NCBI GenBank assembly: GCA_001931905.2
Contig: MSJI02000566.1
Span: 1 to 64,000 of the forward strand
DNA from: Cladosporium sp. IMV 00045
Lineage: Eukaryota; Ascomycota; Dothideomycetes; Cladosporiales; Cladosporiaceae
Direction: 5' to 3'
DNA: 64,000 bases
Below, piece by piece: positions 1 through 11,773 of the stretch. The notes under the pieces are model-generated. The model saw only the letters and a list, made by a program, of their open reading frames with translations. It ran no database searches and was not told where the DNA came from. Within the stretch, counting starts at the first letter, position 1. Each line of letters begins with the position of its first letter. A program made the position numbers and the translations under genes.

Positions 1-1302
1 GCCGTGTGTTCGGAGAAGTAGGGGTGCTCGCCCCAGCCGATGTGGCAGTTGCCGTCGGGGAGGAGTTGCATGTTGCCTTGCGAGCCGGAGAGAAGACCAC
101 CCTCTTCCTCGGGAGCGCCCCATTGCGCGATCTTGGTGGCGGTGTTGGCGATGTGGTCCAGCGAAATGATCCAGCCGTGAGAGAACTGCCCGGTCGAGTT
201 GAAAGTGTTGCTCGCATTGTCGTAAAACGAAAGGATGGTGTGCGTCGCATTCTCGTAGATCCAGCGAGCGTGGTGCTGGTAAGAGAAGTTGAAGTTGGTC
301 TGCTCGAACGTCGGGTTGTTGCCGCCCATCTCCCACATGATATGGCCATCCACGCCGGAAAGCTTGTAGATGGCGCTGACGTGGCGGGCGGAGATCAGAT
401 AGTCGCCATCTTGGTTCTTGTCCACACTGTTAATATGGAAGTAGTCCCAAGGTGACTGCTCGTGCAGACCATCGCCGCTCGTGTCAGTCGATTGAGGGAG
501 CGTCCAGCTCAAACCCGGGTCGACATGGTCCAGCGAGCGCCATTCGAAAAGCACATTCCCGGTCTCAATGTCTATCTCTTGAAAAACACCCTCCACGATC
601 CATCCCATACCGTTCTGCACGTTGAACCTGGGGTTTGTTGTCAGGTCGTACTGTCTCGGCTGGTAGACGGTCATGAGCACAGTCGTTCCGTCGGTGTAAG
701 GCGTCATCTTGAACTCATGCATGTCGCTGCTGGCGCCCGCGCCAGAGCTCTCGATGGTCTTTACGATCCTGTAGTTCTTGTCCATGATGACTCCATGACC
801 CCTTGCGAATCCCTGGTGCTGTTCACCCTGGAAATAGCACAGGTGGTCCTCCCCTTTGTACTGGCATACTCGCGGTGTATGCGCCGTCTTGGGCCCTGAG
901 GAACCAGCACCCGACCACACGAGTTGACCAGAATTGTCGTAGATGTATGGGCCGGGGTCGAGGTTTCGGTAGGGTGCAAGAAAGATATATCCAGGCGTTA
1001 CCAGCTCAGGTCTGAGGATGGAGAAGTCTATTATAGGAGCGTGAAGGTCGGGTCGCTGGGAGAGAAGGAAAGGTCAGCATATAAGCTCCAAAGCTTTCGT
1101 CGACTTCTGCCACAGCAGACTTGACGTTCACTTCATGTAACACCATCCTCCTGCTCGAACTTACCGACTTGAACTGCGACGTGGGACTTGTGTCATTGTT
1201 CAACTGTGCTCCCACGCCATTGCTTCCAAGAAGCGCCAGAAGAGACAGACTACATGCTGCCTTCCGAACGAGAGAGTTCGGGGAAGAAGAGAACCAAAGC
1301 AT
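1..1302 (-). CDS. Arylsulfotransferase-family secreted protein (3' part outside window)
   Basis: The start ATG at 1302 opens a signal peptide (MLWFSSSPNSLVRKAACSL...). Exon 1 ends at 1165 and a 109-nt intron spans 1056-1164 (GTAAGT...CCCAG). Exon 2 then reads without interruption to the window edge, so the C-terminus is missing. Seen motifs: FKSRPDLHAPIIDF soon after the signal, YIFLAPY, GHGVIMDKN, SSDMHEFKMT, HINSVDKN.DGDYLISARH, and GNMQLLPDGN.HIGWGEHPYFSEH near the edge. These are hallmarks of the fungal arylsulfotransferase (ASST-like) beta-propeller family, which in bacteria moves sulfate between phenolic compounds; the substrate of fungal members is mostly unknown. The protein is probably exported. 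I am confident of the family but not of an active enzyme, because the C-terminal part cannot be inspected. Confidence 0.8.
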
Positions 1303-3364
1303 CGAGTCCAAGATCCAAGAGAGAGAGAGCGTCGATATAAAGACTCAGGGTCGAGCGGTAGAGTAGCGCGTGGAGATACGAGAGCACGCAATCGCAGGGA
1401 ATGATGTCGACAGACTTCGGTAGTCGCTTGGTGGAAAAAAGAATGATGATAGGCCCAAAAAGGGTGGCGTATTGCTTATAGGGAAATATGTAACAAAAAA
1501 TGAATGTAGATGCTCGCTCGCTCGACTGACTCCAGAAGCAACCCTGGAGTTGTTGGCCCTTCTGTTTCAGAGCGAGAAGGGCGGCGACGACGGAGACCTT
1601 GGATGTCGTTCGCGGATGAGGCGTCTCGCGTAAAGAACGCACGGTCGTCGAAGGCCCTATGGCGGAGGTATATAGCCTTGGGCTAAAAGTAGGTTGTGAG
1701 GCTGTATTAAAAGGGGGATTTCGTTGGTGAATGCCAAACAATAACGATGGCCACTCTGCGATGAACAACAATAATGCAAGCGATGCCTCAGAGCCAGTCT
1801 CTCCAGAAAGCAACAAAATTCTCCTGATACCGATCATTCCAGAGTCGCGCTGACCCGGCGGTTACCAGGATCTTCTCGCAGGGCCGCGCAACCATCAGCG
1901 TCGTTCCAGTCGCGGCCGTTGCAAATCGTTGCCGGGACTCAGAACAAGACTACTGGCCCCCACTCTCTCCTTACCCGGCTGGACCCCTCAGTAGCAGCCC
2001 TCATCACTACTACTACTACTACTACTGGCATTCCTGTCGAGAACTAGTGCGCGCGTCTTCGAGACATGGCCGGCCCGCCCACGTTGACTCGAAAAGAGTT
2101 ATGGTGGCGCGTTGTTTTGGCGCCGCCCAGCCGGAATCCCGTGGCCTTTCACAAAAGCCATGCAGGGGGCGTTCGGCAGAATAGGCCTACATCTGCGGTG
2201 TTGCAGTTCTTTTTGTGCAGGCAGGTGGTACCGGCCAAACGACCAACCGGCCGGCCGTTCTGGTGTGCGTTTGAAGTGAAGGTTTCACAGAAGAAGGCAG
2301 ATGTATTCTACGTACCGTGAGATTGAGTTTCTTGAGACGAACGATGAAGTCTGGATACATGTAGTGAGTGAGCGACGAGCTTCTGGCCGCCTTCTGAGCT
2401 TGTGAGACGAGCCAGAGCGTTTCATCAGGTCTACACGCCGAGCTAGAAGGAGGAATCAATAATCACCACACTTGTCAGACGCACCTTGGCGGCATGTCTG
2501 GCCGACCAGAATGATGGCCTCGGCATCAGCTTAGGCGAAATGGAGGCCGCCTGTCGAGAAGGCGATTATTGTGCCTATTCGGCCGAGTGCATGGTGAGCA
2601 AGCAAGCAAGCTGTTGTCAGGGTACGATATCCATGACACCCACATTTTCTGGGATCCGAGGGCCCTCGAAACAAATCAATGATCATGATACTTGTTCGCG
2701 CACGGCTGAATACCACGTACGGCTGAACATTCACGAGCGCGTCTGTAGAAGGTGAAAGCTGCGAATTCAAAGTGCCAGCGCGCAGATTCCTCTTTTGGTT
2801 ATTACCGGACTGCACTTCGCTTCGCTTGCATGCATGCACACCTGCAAGTGAGATGGGATGATGAAAGACCCGTACTTCCTGCAGGTACCGTCGTCTTCAT
2901 CACAGCCGCTTGCTCGCGGGGAGTGGTAGCACAGCACTGTGTTTTATGTCGTAAGTTTTAGGGAAACAACTGACTTCTAGATCGTTAAAATGATGAGCGA
3001 ATAGAGAACCCATTGCACTTTATGAATAGACTATGACAAAAAAGATAAACAAAAGGCAATGAAACCAAAACAGCCGGTAGTACACCAGATTCAATTTTAA
3101 TGGTGGAAGAAGAACAGCCCACTTGGAGAAATATTGGAACGCCGTGTGTGGTACAAACTCCCATCGGCAATGATAAAAAAAAAAACTCCCAAAACACCAT
3201 CCTCCAAAAGACAATGATAAAGAGCCTCCTTTTGTGTGGCTCGTCCAGAAGATGCTTGTGAGAAATGCAAATCTCCTTCCCAAGAAGAAAACCAAGTCGC
3301 GCCGTTTAGAACTCCCAAAATCACAACCCGTAGAGGAACCAGGCAAGAGTCCCTTTCAAGCCTC
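1303..3364. other. Intergenic, upstream of the arylsulfotransferase-like gene
   Basis: I see no credible gene. There is a short ACT trinucleotide microsatellite at about 2005-2026. Open frames here lack domains and plausible splice structure. Confidence 0.5.
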
Positions 3365-4367
3365 TCAGTGCCTGCTACCGAAGAACCTTCTAACAGTCAT
3401 GCCCGCACCGAGCACCACAGCCGCAAGACTGCCACCGACGACGGCCGCGCGGAAAGCGACATTGAGCATCTGCATGCGGTTGCGGCGCTGGCAGCGCTCG
3501 ACGAAGCCGTCCGTGTCGTTGGTGCGCGGGAACTTCCTGCCCTCGGGGACGGGCACTTCGAGGAACTCGCACAGCGGGCCCCAGCCCTCGCCCATCTTGT
3601 ACTCGAGCAGGTTCTCGGCGGGGACGAGAGAGCGGATCTCCTCGTAGTATTCTTGGAAACGGCGCTTGCCGTGCTTCTCGAAGTCGCCTTCCCAGAATTC
3701 GGTCCAGAATTCTGCGCGTGTGTTAGTTTCATGCTTCTGCTTTTTTCGAGGGGCGCCATTGTAGAGGTGATGTTCAAAACGTACTGTTAAGCATAGGCTG
3801 GTACATGCCAGCAGCCCAGTCGAACTTGCCAACGAGCTTGAGCTCAGGCTCCGTGGCGCGCCAGTGCACCGTCTTCATGGTGCTGGCGTGCCAGCTGTCG
3901 ATGTCTCTGGTGGTGACGAGCACCTTGGCGTCGGGGTATGCCTCGATCAACTCTTTCGCGAACGCAACGGCGGGCCAGTCGCAGACGGCCTGGCAGTGGC
4001 CGAGCAGCTGGTCCCATTGCTCGCGGCCGAATTTACCCTTGCCGTCGTACTTGGCCGCCAGGGCGTCGGACCACATCAGGCAGTCGGGCGGGTTCTCCAC
4101 CGACGCGGACATCATGTGGTAGCAGTCGTCGAAGCCGAGTTCTTGGAGGGCGGTGCGGAGGGCTGCGCGGTCAATGCGGTCAGTATGTATGCGCCTTGTG
4201 AGAGTCGCAATGCGACAATTGCACTACTTACATGCTGTGCCAGTGCGACCAAGGCCGAGGGCCAGGACTCGCATGGGGACCACGCGGCGGCATTCTCTGC
4301 GGTTGATGTCGGTGTCATTGGTGAAGATGTCGGTGACGGGCTTGGGGGTGTAAGGTTGGAAAGCCAT
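3365..4367 (-). CDS. P-loop sulfotransferase-like protein with C-terminal membrane anchor
   Basis: Three exons, 4232-4367, 3785-4162 and 3365-3711, join in frame to 286 residues. Introns of 69 nt (4163-4231) and 73 nt (3712-3784) have GT-AG ends. The P-loop GLGRTGTASL lies at residues 38-47, followed by LRTALQELGFDDCYHM, then the strand/turn VLVTTRDIDSWHAST. This pattern marks the Sulfotransfer_4 family (PAPS-binding fold), often mislabelled NAD-dependent epimerase/dehydratase in fungal genomes. The last about 30 residues hold one hydrophobic helix (AAVVGGSLAAVVLGAGM) and a short basic end, so the enzyme is probably tail-anchored in a membrane facing the cytosol. The sulfate acceptor is unknown. 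Start 4367 is chosen because it gives the usual short lead before the P-loop. Confidence 0.82.
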
Positions 4368-6642
4368 TGTGTCTGTTTGGTTTGATCGGAGTCGATGCGA
4401 TTGGGAGAAGATTGCCGTCTATCGGGTCTTGGATGGATTATTATGTATAGATGTATGATATGGCCTCTCCAGATTCCAGACAATGGAAGGAAAGAGTCTG
4501 TGGTCGGCGAGAAGTGACGTCTCCTGCAAGGGACAGCGGTTCTGGGCGAAAAGTATCGACGGTGTGAAGGTGGTTACAAGAAGTCGGTACGTGGAAAGCA
4601 AGATGGATAGACGATCAGATCTAGCGAGCGGAATGTCTGTATGTCTGTCTTGATACTTTCAAGCTTATGCGAAGATGTGCAACGAAAGAGCCAAGGGAGA
4701 GCAGGAGCAGGCAAGGCGGGTGGTGGAGGAGTAGAAAAGGTCTTGGATGATATTATGAATGATGAGGTATTGCCGGCCAGCGACAAGAAAGGTTGGTATG
4801 GTTTTGATTGAGAGAGCGATAGTGGTGCTCCGCGCATCGCAAAGGCCACGGCCCCTAGCAAGCGTCGCAAGGAGAGCGAGAGACTTGACGCACCCACCAC
4901 TGCCACCGGCTATTGGATCTGCACCATTTCTGGGCAAGCCACGCTTCGGCCTCGTTGGCCCGCGAGCCCTCTCTACCGCTAGCAATTGTACGCGCATACT
5001 TTGTTAGCTGACGTGCGAGCGATGATAGCCCCTTGGCAAGCCATTTACTTCCACCGCTCTGGTCTCCTGTGGCGTTTTCCTCAAGAGTCGTGACGAACTG
5101 GCCGAGAAGCAGTTGCATTTTGCATTCGGTAGCATCAATGATTTAGGTATACAGACAAGTCATCTGAAAGACATGCACGTTGCCAGCCCTGCCAACCCAT
5201 CACAGCCAGTGGAGCCACAGCAAACGCAACTCTCACCTAGAGTGCCAGAGATTGACAACTTCCCTCCCCGCCCTTGGACGGTGCGCGGCCGCTCAACCTC
5301 TCTCCGCGCGGCTAAACAGGCCACGCGGTTGGCGTCCGCGCAGTAGCCCACTAGTCTCCGAAGTCTTCTCTGCGACGATAAGATCCATCCGGCTAACTCC
5401 AGGGAGAACCCCACCCGTCGCCCACGAGTCGAATGCATGAGGAGGAGGTCCCAGCGTTTCGCGACTCTTGCGAAGGAAGGTGGAGGTAGGGCGAGAAGAA
5501 GAAGCGAGATGTGGTGGCTTGAAATGCCGCTGGCCTAAACCCAACCCTAACCCTCCTCGCCTCGCCTCGCAAAGGGCACAGCTTGACGAATACGTATTCC
5601 ACACGGGGCACAAAAACCATGATGAAGGACAATCTCGAAACAAGATCACCATCAAGGAGGAGACTCCAACGATCAAAATTCCCAATCCTCCCAAAACCGT
5701 AAGGCCACGCAGATCAAACAAACCAACAAAACAAGGCGAGACAACCCAAAATCCATCCACGTCGTCGTCAGGGCTGAGACATCTGTCTCCTCTGTCGCAA
5801 ACAAAGTGTGGAACACAACAGTCGGGGATCAGAAGCTCGAGCCACGTTGTACACGTATACTGGTCAATCGATCAATCATGCGATAGGTCTGGCGGCGTTT
5901 TAGGAGGTATTATCTTTCAGCGAATAACTCCGATTATCTACAAATCGCGATCTGATCGGAGTTGATTGCGAGACTTTTTTGTTTTTTGGATGCATAATTA
6001 TTTGGTGCCAGAGAAATCGCCAGCTGAGCGGAGGTTTGGCTTATGTTGTTTGTTAGGTTGATCTGTGTTTGCCATTCTTCTTTCTTGTGGGAGACTTCTA
6101 CTGCTCCTTGTGCAATTGATTTGCAGGATATATTCAATTAGCCCTTTATCTATAAGTTACGACCTCGGTCTCAACTCCTGCAAATCATCCAAGACGCGTG
6201 TTGCGCAACCTTCATGTTTTCATTAGTTAAGGTAGTTTCAAGCATCTTATGAAACACAAGAATGAATTACAGTGTTCAAGCGAGAGTCTGTAGACAAGAA
6301 AGAGACTTCGTTACAATGCTCATGAGCTTTTTATTCTATCCATTGCTCGAATCTGATGATAGTAATAAGGATGATGCTTAGGCACTTTTAGGAGGTATCG
6401 CTGCACATCATGAAACCTCATCCCAAACAGCCCTACAAAAACTTCTCGACGCGCCTTTGTCGAACTAATAATGCAGCGACTGCATAGCCCCCGAAGTCAC
6501 ACAACAAACCAATGCCCAAAAACTCAGCCTCAATGTCATACGCAGCAGCGCGCTCACAAGTGACGATGCCTATTCCAAATCCCGAATGGTGATGCAACAC
6601 AACAATAGTAATGAAGGATAATCTCTCTTCCACGCCATCGGA
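4368..6642. other. Intergenic, no gene seen
   Basis: This 2.3-kb stretch lies upstream of the sulfotransferase-like gene and downstream of hul4. The open frames at 5468-5965 (+) and 5293-5760 (-) have no domain, no codon pattern like the neighbours and overlap each other, so I take them as chance. Confidence 0.5.
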
Positions 6643-9600
6643 TCACTTCAAACCAAACCCCTCACTCTCCTCAACCGCGCCCCAAAGCTTCGCCTCCAGC
6701 ACCGCAGGACTCGGATAGCGCCACAGCACGAGCATATTGAAGCACGTGCGCGCGACGGGGTAGCGCGTCTGCTCCTCGCGCGTGGAGCGCACGCCATCGC
6801 CGCCGCAAACGATACGAAGGACGAGGCTGGTCGCTCCGACGGCGGGGATGCGATCGGAGCCTGTGATGAACGTGAGCAGCTTGCGCTGGCGCGCGGGCGC
6901 GGCGGAGGCGAAAGCCGCCCAGAACCATTTGATGACGGGCTCGTTTTCGGCCGGGTTGGGCAGGAGCAGGTGCGGGGGGAAGGGCTGCTTCCAGTTCTCG
7001 TGCACGGCGACGACGCGCAGGGAGGAGACGTCGAGGGCTTCGTCGGAGCCGCGCACGAGGAGCTCGATTTCCTCCGCGCGGAAGAGGCTGAGCGCGTTGC
7101 CGGCGCAGACGGTGAAGAAGCCGCGCTTGAAGGGCTCGAATTGCCGCGAGACGGCGCCGTCGAGGAGGTAGCGGATGTAGAGGTCGACGAATTCGGCGCG
7201 GTTGCTGTTGGTCACGGGGGTGTTCTCGCCGTTGGAGATGAGGGGGTGTTCCACGACGGTGCCGTAGCGCTCGATGGGGACGACAAATGACCAGCAGTAC
7301 GTGTTCTCGACGTCGCCGGGGAAGTCGAGGAGCTGCTGCAGACCGGCAGCAAGTGATGGCCGATATTCGGCGAGGTCTGCTATGGTGTACGTCATCTGGC
7401 CTTTGGTGCCTGTGATGGAGGTGATGTTGCTTGCTGCGGCGTTGGATGACGCGGATGATGGCGCAGAGGCGAGGAGCTTGCGGAATGCGAAGGGAGGAAG
7501 TGCAACGTCAAGGATGGTGCTGTTGTAGATGGCTAAGCCCAGTAGGGCGCCAACAAGGTAGTACTGATCACTCGTCTCGAAAGTGTTGGGGTTGAAATAG
7601 CATGTCCTGCTCTCGTCGTCGTAGACAAAGAGACCGTGGTCTGCATCGAACACCTCGCGGGCAACGATTAAGAACCACTCTTTGCGTGGCCCGCCAGCGT
7701 CGACGCCCTCCTCGCCGGAGAAGTGGACTCGCAGACCTTTCTTGAGCTCGTCTTGCCCAGCGCCGACAGCTTCGCTGATTGCACGCAAAGAGTCGTCGAC
7801 CATACAATCTCTTCGTACTCGCAAATGGAAATACCCGTCAATCGCGCGTTGGCGAATGACTTGATCAAAGTATGCTTCTCTCGCCTTGATTTCCATTTGT
7901 CTTCTGGCATCGTACTCCAAGATCTTGATCTTGGCACCCATACTGAGGAAGAGCGGGTATTGACAGAACGCGAACTTGTCCCTCCTGCTCTCCCAGACCT
8001 TGAAGTCGGCGATCAAGTCGTGATACTCAAGTAAAGTATTGTAGAAGCAGCTTGTGTGCATCATCTGGCCGCTTCGGCGGGCTTTGTCCTGAGGCTGCAC
8101 GATTCCCACGCTTTCCATCATCTTCTCATCCCGGCGCTTGCCTTGCCAGACGTTGTTCGCGGCGAAGAACAGGCTCATGACTTTCGCAGCAACCTTGGCT
8201 TGCCAATCGTCTGCCCACTCGGTCTCTTGGTCGCTATCCTCTGGTCTTTTCTTGACGCTGCCGCTCAATCCCATTGCGGCATGTAATTGTGCGGATGTGT
8301 TCATGGCGCCGCCACTGAGGTCGGGGATCAACCCGCCATCGGCAGCATGACTCTTTCTACGAGGCCTGTTGGCGCGGCGAGCGATGCGATGCGTGACGAA
8401 AGAGGCAACGAGATCAATGAGTTGAAGCATATGCTCTTCGTCAAAACGCGTGAACCAGGTGATCATGTAGCGGTGGCAAGTGTCGGAAGCGTTGGCGATC
8501 AAGCCAAAAACACGCTTGAGAATGCCGGAGTGAGCACTTCCATCCCTGGGTGGACTCCTTGGAGGAGACGCAGCTCGAAGCCCTCCATCTGCTGCGCCAG
8601 AGTTTGTACGATTGACATACCTGGTCGAGCCGGTCGCCGTTCGCTTTGGTAGTTTCGAGGGATATAAGGATGGATTTGCTAGGATGATCAACAGAAAGCG
8701 CACGTCTGCTGGTTCCTGTAATGGCCTAGTGGGGCGCTTGAGTAGGTTTTCGGTGATTTTGAGCAATGCTCTGATGGCATGTTCTTTTGCTTCGGTCAGG
8801 TCTTCTTCGATTTCTGTTCGATTGGTTGGGCCCTCGAGACAGGCTTTGCTATTCGTTGCAACATCCGGTACCAGACGATCAATTGCCTGCTGCCAATGCT
8901 CGCCAGCTGAATGTACCAGCTGATACCACATGGAAAGTTGGCTCCAATTGACATTGGGCGACCTGCTCGACACTGGCTTACTCGACCCCGATCCAGCTTT
9001 TTTGTTTCTAAACATCTTTTCGGGGTGATCCGCCTCTCGTTTGCCTGCCGTCCACCAGCTGCCATTCTCACCAATGTCGCCTAGTAGTAGCATTTTTGCG
9101 TCCAATTCGCTGAACATGTTCACCGGGCTGGGTGAGAATCTCTCGTCCACAGGTTCTGGAGGTGGCGTGACAATGTGGCTTTCGCTCTTCGTCCGACCAG
9201 ATGCGGCGGGACGGGCGGTACTGAAACTGGTATTGAGGCAGTCGAAATCGCCAAAAGTGGCCAACATGTAGTCTTCCAGGGGTCGGAAAATGACCTTTAC
9301 TCGGTCATAGCGCTTGCGATTTTCAATTTCCTCGGGCGTCATGCGAGGGCTCTGTTGCGGTCTCGATGGCCTTTCTCCGTTGATAGCTATTGATGGCGCC
9401 GAGTTCTGCCGTGAGGATGGAGGTGGCGGGCGTTTGCCCACGTTCACAGGTGGAGGAGGAGGCTTTCGTGCCGGTTGTGGTGGTAAGGGCTTTCTCGGTA
9501 TTGCTGGTGGAGGCATTGAGGAAGATGTCCCCGAAGCTGGTGAATTCGCAGAAAGTGGAGGCGCATCGTTTCGTGTCCCGGCAAACAAGTTAAAATCGCC

Positions 9601-10473
9601 GAAGTCGCGAATGGTCGCACTGGCTGCTGATCCAGAAAAGTCGGAGAGTCCTGGCGCGTCCGGTGGTGATGACGATACATGTGAATCGTTCAGTTGGATA
9701 GCTGGTTTGCTTTGGTTTGCAGATGGCACCGCCATACCTGCAGGCCTCTCCTCTTCCACAGGCGGTGTCTGAACAGGCAGGTCCGCCTTCCACCCTGAAG
9801 TTGGCTCCTCTTTTCTCATGCCTGCCGTTCGCTCCTCAAACCTCCTGCATCTTTCTTGCAGATACACGGCAAGACATCTGTCGATGATCGCTCTAGTCCT
9901 CTCAACACTCAATGGCATCTTCAAAGGTCCATCGCCTTGCGCGTCCCTGCCATTGCCGCGCACAGAAACCAGATCGTTGATCGTCAAACAAGCCATGCAT
10001 CTGAACTTATCCAACTCCCTTGGTACACGTACACGGCTGTCGCAGCACATGCATCTACGCATTGTCTTCCCATCATCATCCTCTCCTGGTTGTTTCTTCT
10101 TCCCACTGATCACCCTCCCTGGAGGTAAAGCTTGAGGACCCAACGGCTGGTCCAGAACCGGCACGAGGGAGTCGTCCACCAAGCCATCTCCGTCGCCTAC
10201 GTTGGTAAGGTTCCCTGTGCTCTTTTTACGTCCAAACAGTTTCGGTAGCGGGTGCGAGGCGGTGCGATTATGTGACGCCTTGCCAGAGGAAGATTGAGGC
10301 CGATGTGATGATCCAGATGCAGCAGCGTCTGGAGCTCGAGGAAGCGGTTTGTTGGTATTCGAGGTCGAGGGGTTGCCGCGTTGCGGCGCGTTGTTGTTGT
10401 TGTGGTTGTTGTTATGATTGCTTGAGCTAGACGAAGACCCCGCCAGGATGCGTGAGGGCCATGTTGGAGGCAT
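6643..10473 (-). CDS. hul4: HECT-type E3 ubiquitin ligase, Hul4 family
   Basis: One uninterrupted frame of 1276 residues. It accepts ubiquitin from an E2 on a cysteine and passes it to substrates. The HECT domain fills the last about 350 residues: FSGEEGVDAGGPRKEWF, YFNPNTFETSDQYYLVG, then PVARTCFNMLVLWRY with catalytic Cys1244. The N-terminal third is low-complexity (Ser, Asn and Pro runs, PPPP motifs) and carries a CMCC...CMAC cysteine cluster near residue 140 that may bind zinc. Yeast Hul4 is about 890 residues; fungal orthologues are longer because of such N-terminal extensions. I chose the start at 10473 (MPPTWPSRILAG), which resembles the N-termini of filamentous-fungal orthologues as I recall them; an in-frame ATG also exists at 10638. 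The gene appears intact and intronless. Confidence 0.92.
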   Translation of the reverse strand: MPPTWPSRILAGSSSSSSNHNNNHNNNNAPQRGNPSTSNTNKPLPRAPDAAASGSSHRPQSSSGKASHNRTASHPLPKLFGRKKSTGNLTNVGDGDGLVDDSLVPVLDQPLGPQALPPGRVISGKKKQPGEDDDGKTMRRCMCCDSRVRVPRELDKFRCMACLTINDLVSVRGNGRDAQGDGPLKMPLSVERTRAIIDRCLAVYLQERCRRFEERTAGMRKEEPTSGWKADLPVQTPPVEEERPAGMAVPSANQSKPAIQLNDSHVSSSPPDAPGLSDFSGSAASATIRDFGDFNLFAGTRNDAPPLSANSPASGTSSSMPPPAIPRKPLPPQPARKPPPPPVNVGKRPPPPSSRQNSAPSIAINGERPSRPQQSPRMTPEEIENRKRYDRVKVIFRPLEDYMLATFGDFDCLNTSFSTARPAASGRTKSESHIVTPPPEPVDERFSPSPVNMFSELDAKMLLLGDIGENGSWWTAGKREADHPEKMFRNKKAGSGSSKPVSSRSPNVNWSQLSMWYQLVHSAGEHWQQAIDRLVPDVATNSKACLEGPTNRTEIEEDLTEAKEHAIRALLKITENLLKRPTRPLQEPADVRFLLIILANPSLYPSKLPKRTATGSTRYVNRTNSGAADGGLRAASPPRSPPRDGSAHSGILKRVFGLIANASDTCHRYMITWFTRFDEEHMLQLIDLVASFVTHRIARRANRPRRKSHAADGGLIPDLSGGAMNTSAQLHAAMGLSGSVKKRPEDSDQETEWADDWQAKVAAKVMSLFFAANNVWQGKRRDEKMMESVGIVQPQDKARRSGQMMHTSCFYNTLLEYHDLIADFKVWESRRDKFAFCQYPLFLSMGAKIKILEYDARRQMEIKAREAYFDQVIRQRAIDGYFHLRVRRDCMVDDSLRAISEAVGAGQDELKKGLRVHFSGEEGVDAGGPRKEWFLIVAREVFDADHGLFVYDDESRTCYFNPNTFETSDQYYLVGALLGLAIYNSTILDVALPPFAFRKLLASAPSSASSNAAASNITSITGTKGQMTYTIADLAEYRPSLAAGLQQLLDFPGDVENTYCWSFVVPIERYGTVVEHPLISNGENTPVTNSNRAEFVDLYIRYLLDGAVSRQFEPFKRGFFTVCAGNALSLFRAEEIELLVRGSDEALDVSSLRVVAVHENWKQPFPPHLLLPNPAENEPVIKWFWAAFASAAPARQRKLLTFITGSDRIPAVGATSLVLRIVCGGDGVRSTREEQTRYPVARTCFNMLVLWRYPSPAVLEAKLWGAVEESEGFGLK

Positions 10474-11773
10474 GGCTGGTGCAGCGAGGCATCGCAATGC
10501 TTCCGCGACGATCAGGCACAGCGCGGTGGGTTGATGCAGAGGCGCGTGGCGTATGTACTGTAAAGTCGTCTGCCGATCAGCGCCAGGCACAAGGCACGAG
10601 TATGCAGTATGCAGTATGCAGTGATGTTTTGACAACAAGGACTTGTCTCGCAGCAGGCGATGGTCTCGTGTTCTCCCGCCGTTTCACTGCCTTGGGGCTT
10701 TCCTTGGAGCTGACGTCGGCGCCACGGCTTCAACGCTCGCGGAGGCTCATTAATGGATGGAGATTCAGGATGCAGCCCGAAGAACTCCCAATCCTTTCCC
10801 CTCAGAATCGGAGTTGTCGTTCCGTGAGTGAGCAACGCGTCAGCCCTGTCAGCGACCCAAAAGGCTGATTGCAATCGACGGACCCAGCTAAATCGCTGCA
10901 CAAGGGAGGAGGTCCGCTTTGAAGGTGATGCACAAGCACCGTGGCCAAGCAGGTGGCGGTTCCTTTCTTTGAAATCACAGAAGGAAGTGGGACTGGTCAG
11001 TGGAGAAGGTGCGATAAATGAAAATTTGACAGTTGCAATTCGGACTGTCATATATGATGAGGATGGTGGGCTCAGATCCCCGTCGACCATGACTAGGTGT
11101 CCCTTTAAATTGACTGGGACGTATGAACGCTACATGCCCGAATACGAACGATCATCCATTTGCAATCTTCACCGAACACGAGTCCCCATAGACTAGAGCC
11201 TACGTCCAATGGCTTTATCCTGTGATGCCGCAATTGCTGCAAATATCAATGTCGGGTAGGAGGTACTGCTTTCTTAAGTGGTGGACTCCTGCGATAAGGC
11301 AGCATGTCCACAGGTATTTAGGTTCAGTCGCTCAGAATCAACTTGAAGTCGCTCGTTACCTGTGTTTCTGGTGCATCCTCAACAGGACTACCTCCGAAGG
11401 TACTGCACTTACATCATACACGATGTCAGCCGCTGTTCATGTGCAGCACATCCTCAAAAGCCATTGGTCGCTTTTGCTCGACAGATCATTATTCATCGAA
11501 TCACAACACTTGGAACACTTGGAACAAATGATAACAGAAATGGCAGAGCAAAAAACATCATCGTAAATGAACGCTCGAACGCGGTTGAAAGTGGGCTTTT
11601 CATTTCCTCCCATGGGTACTAGTATACGCCCTGTAATGCGAGGGGTTGTCTGTCTTGCCCAATCCCCAAGCCACCGCACACGCCAAAGAGATTGGGAAAT
11701 CGTAGCAGTCTGGCAGCCCAAGCGAAGATCAAGAGACAAATTTGTCCGCTGAATCCCCAACTTAAGCACCCGT
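10474..11773. other. Intergenic between hul4 and rpl15
   Basis: This 1.3-kb stretch holds the hul4 promoter and the 3' flank of the ribosomal protein gene. I see no convincing gene. Short open frames on both strands lack domains. Confidence 0.5.

Noticed and set aside
1250..1837. 195-codon minus-strand open frame
   Set aside because: It overlaps the first exon of the arylsulfotransferase-like gene in another frame and has no domain.
3864..4385. 173-codon plus-strand frame
   Set aside because: It lies opposite the sulfotransferase-like exons, whose motifs and splice sites are clear.
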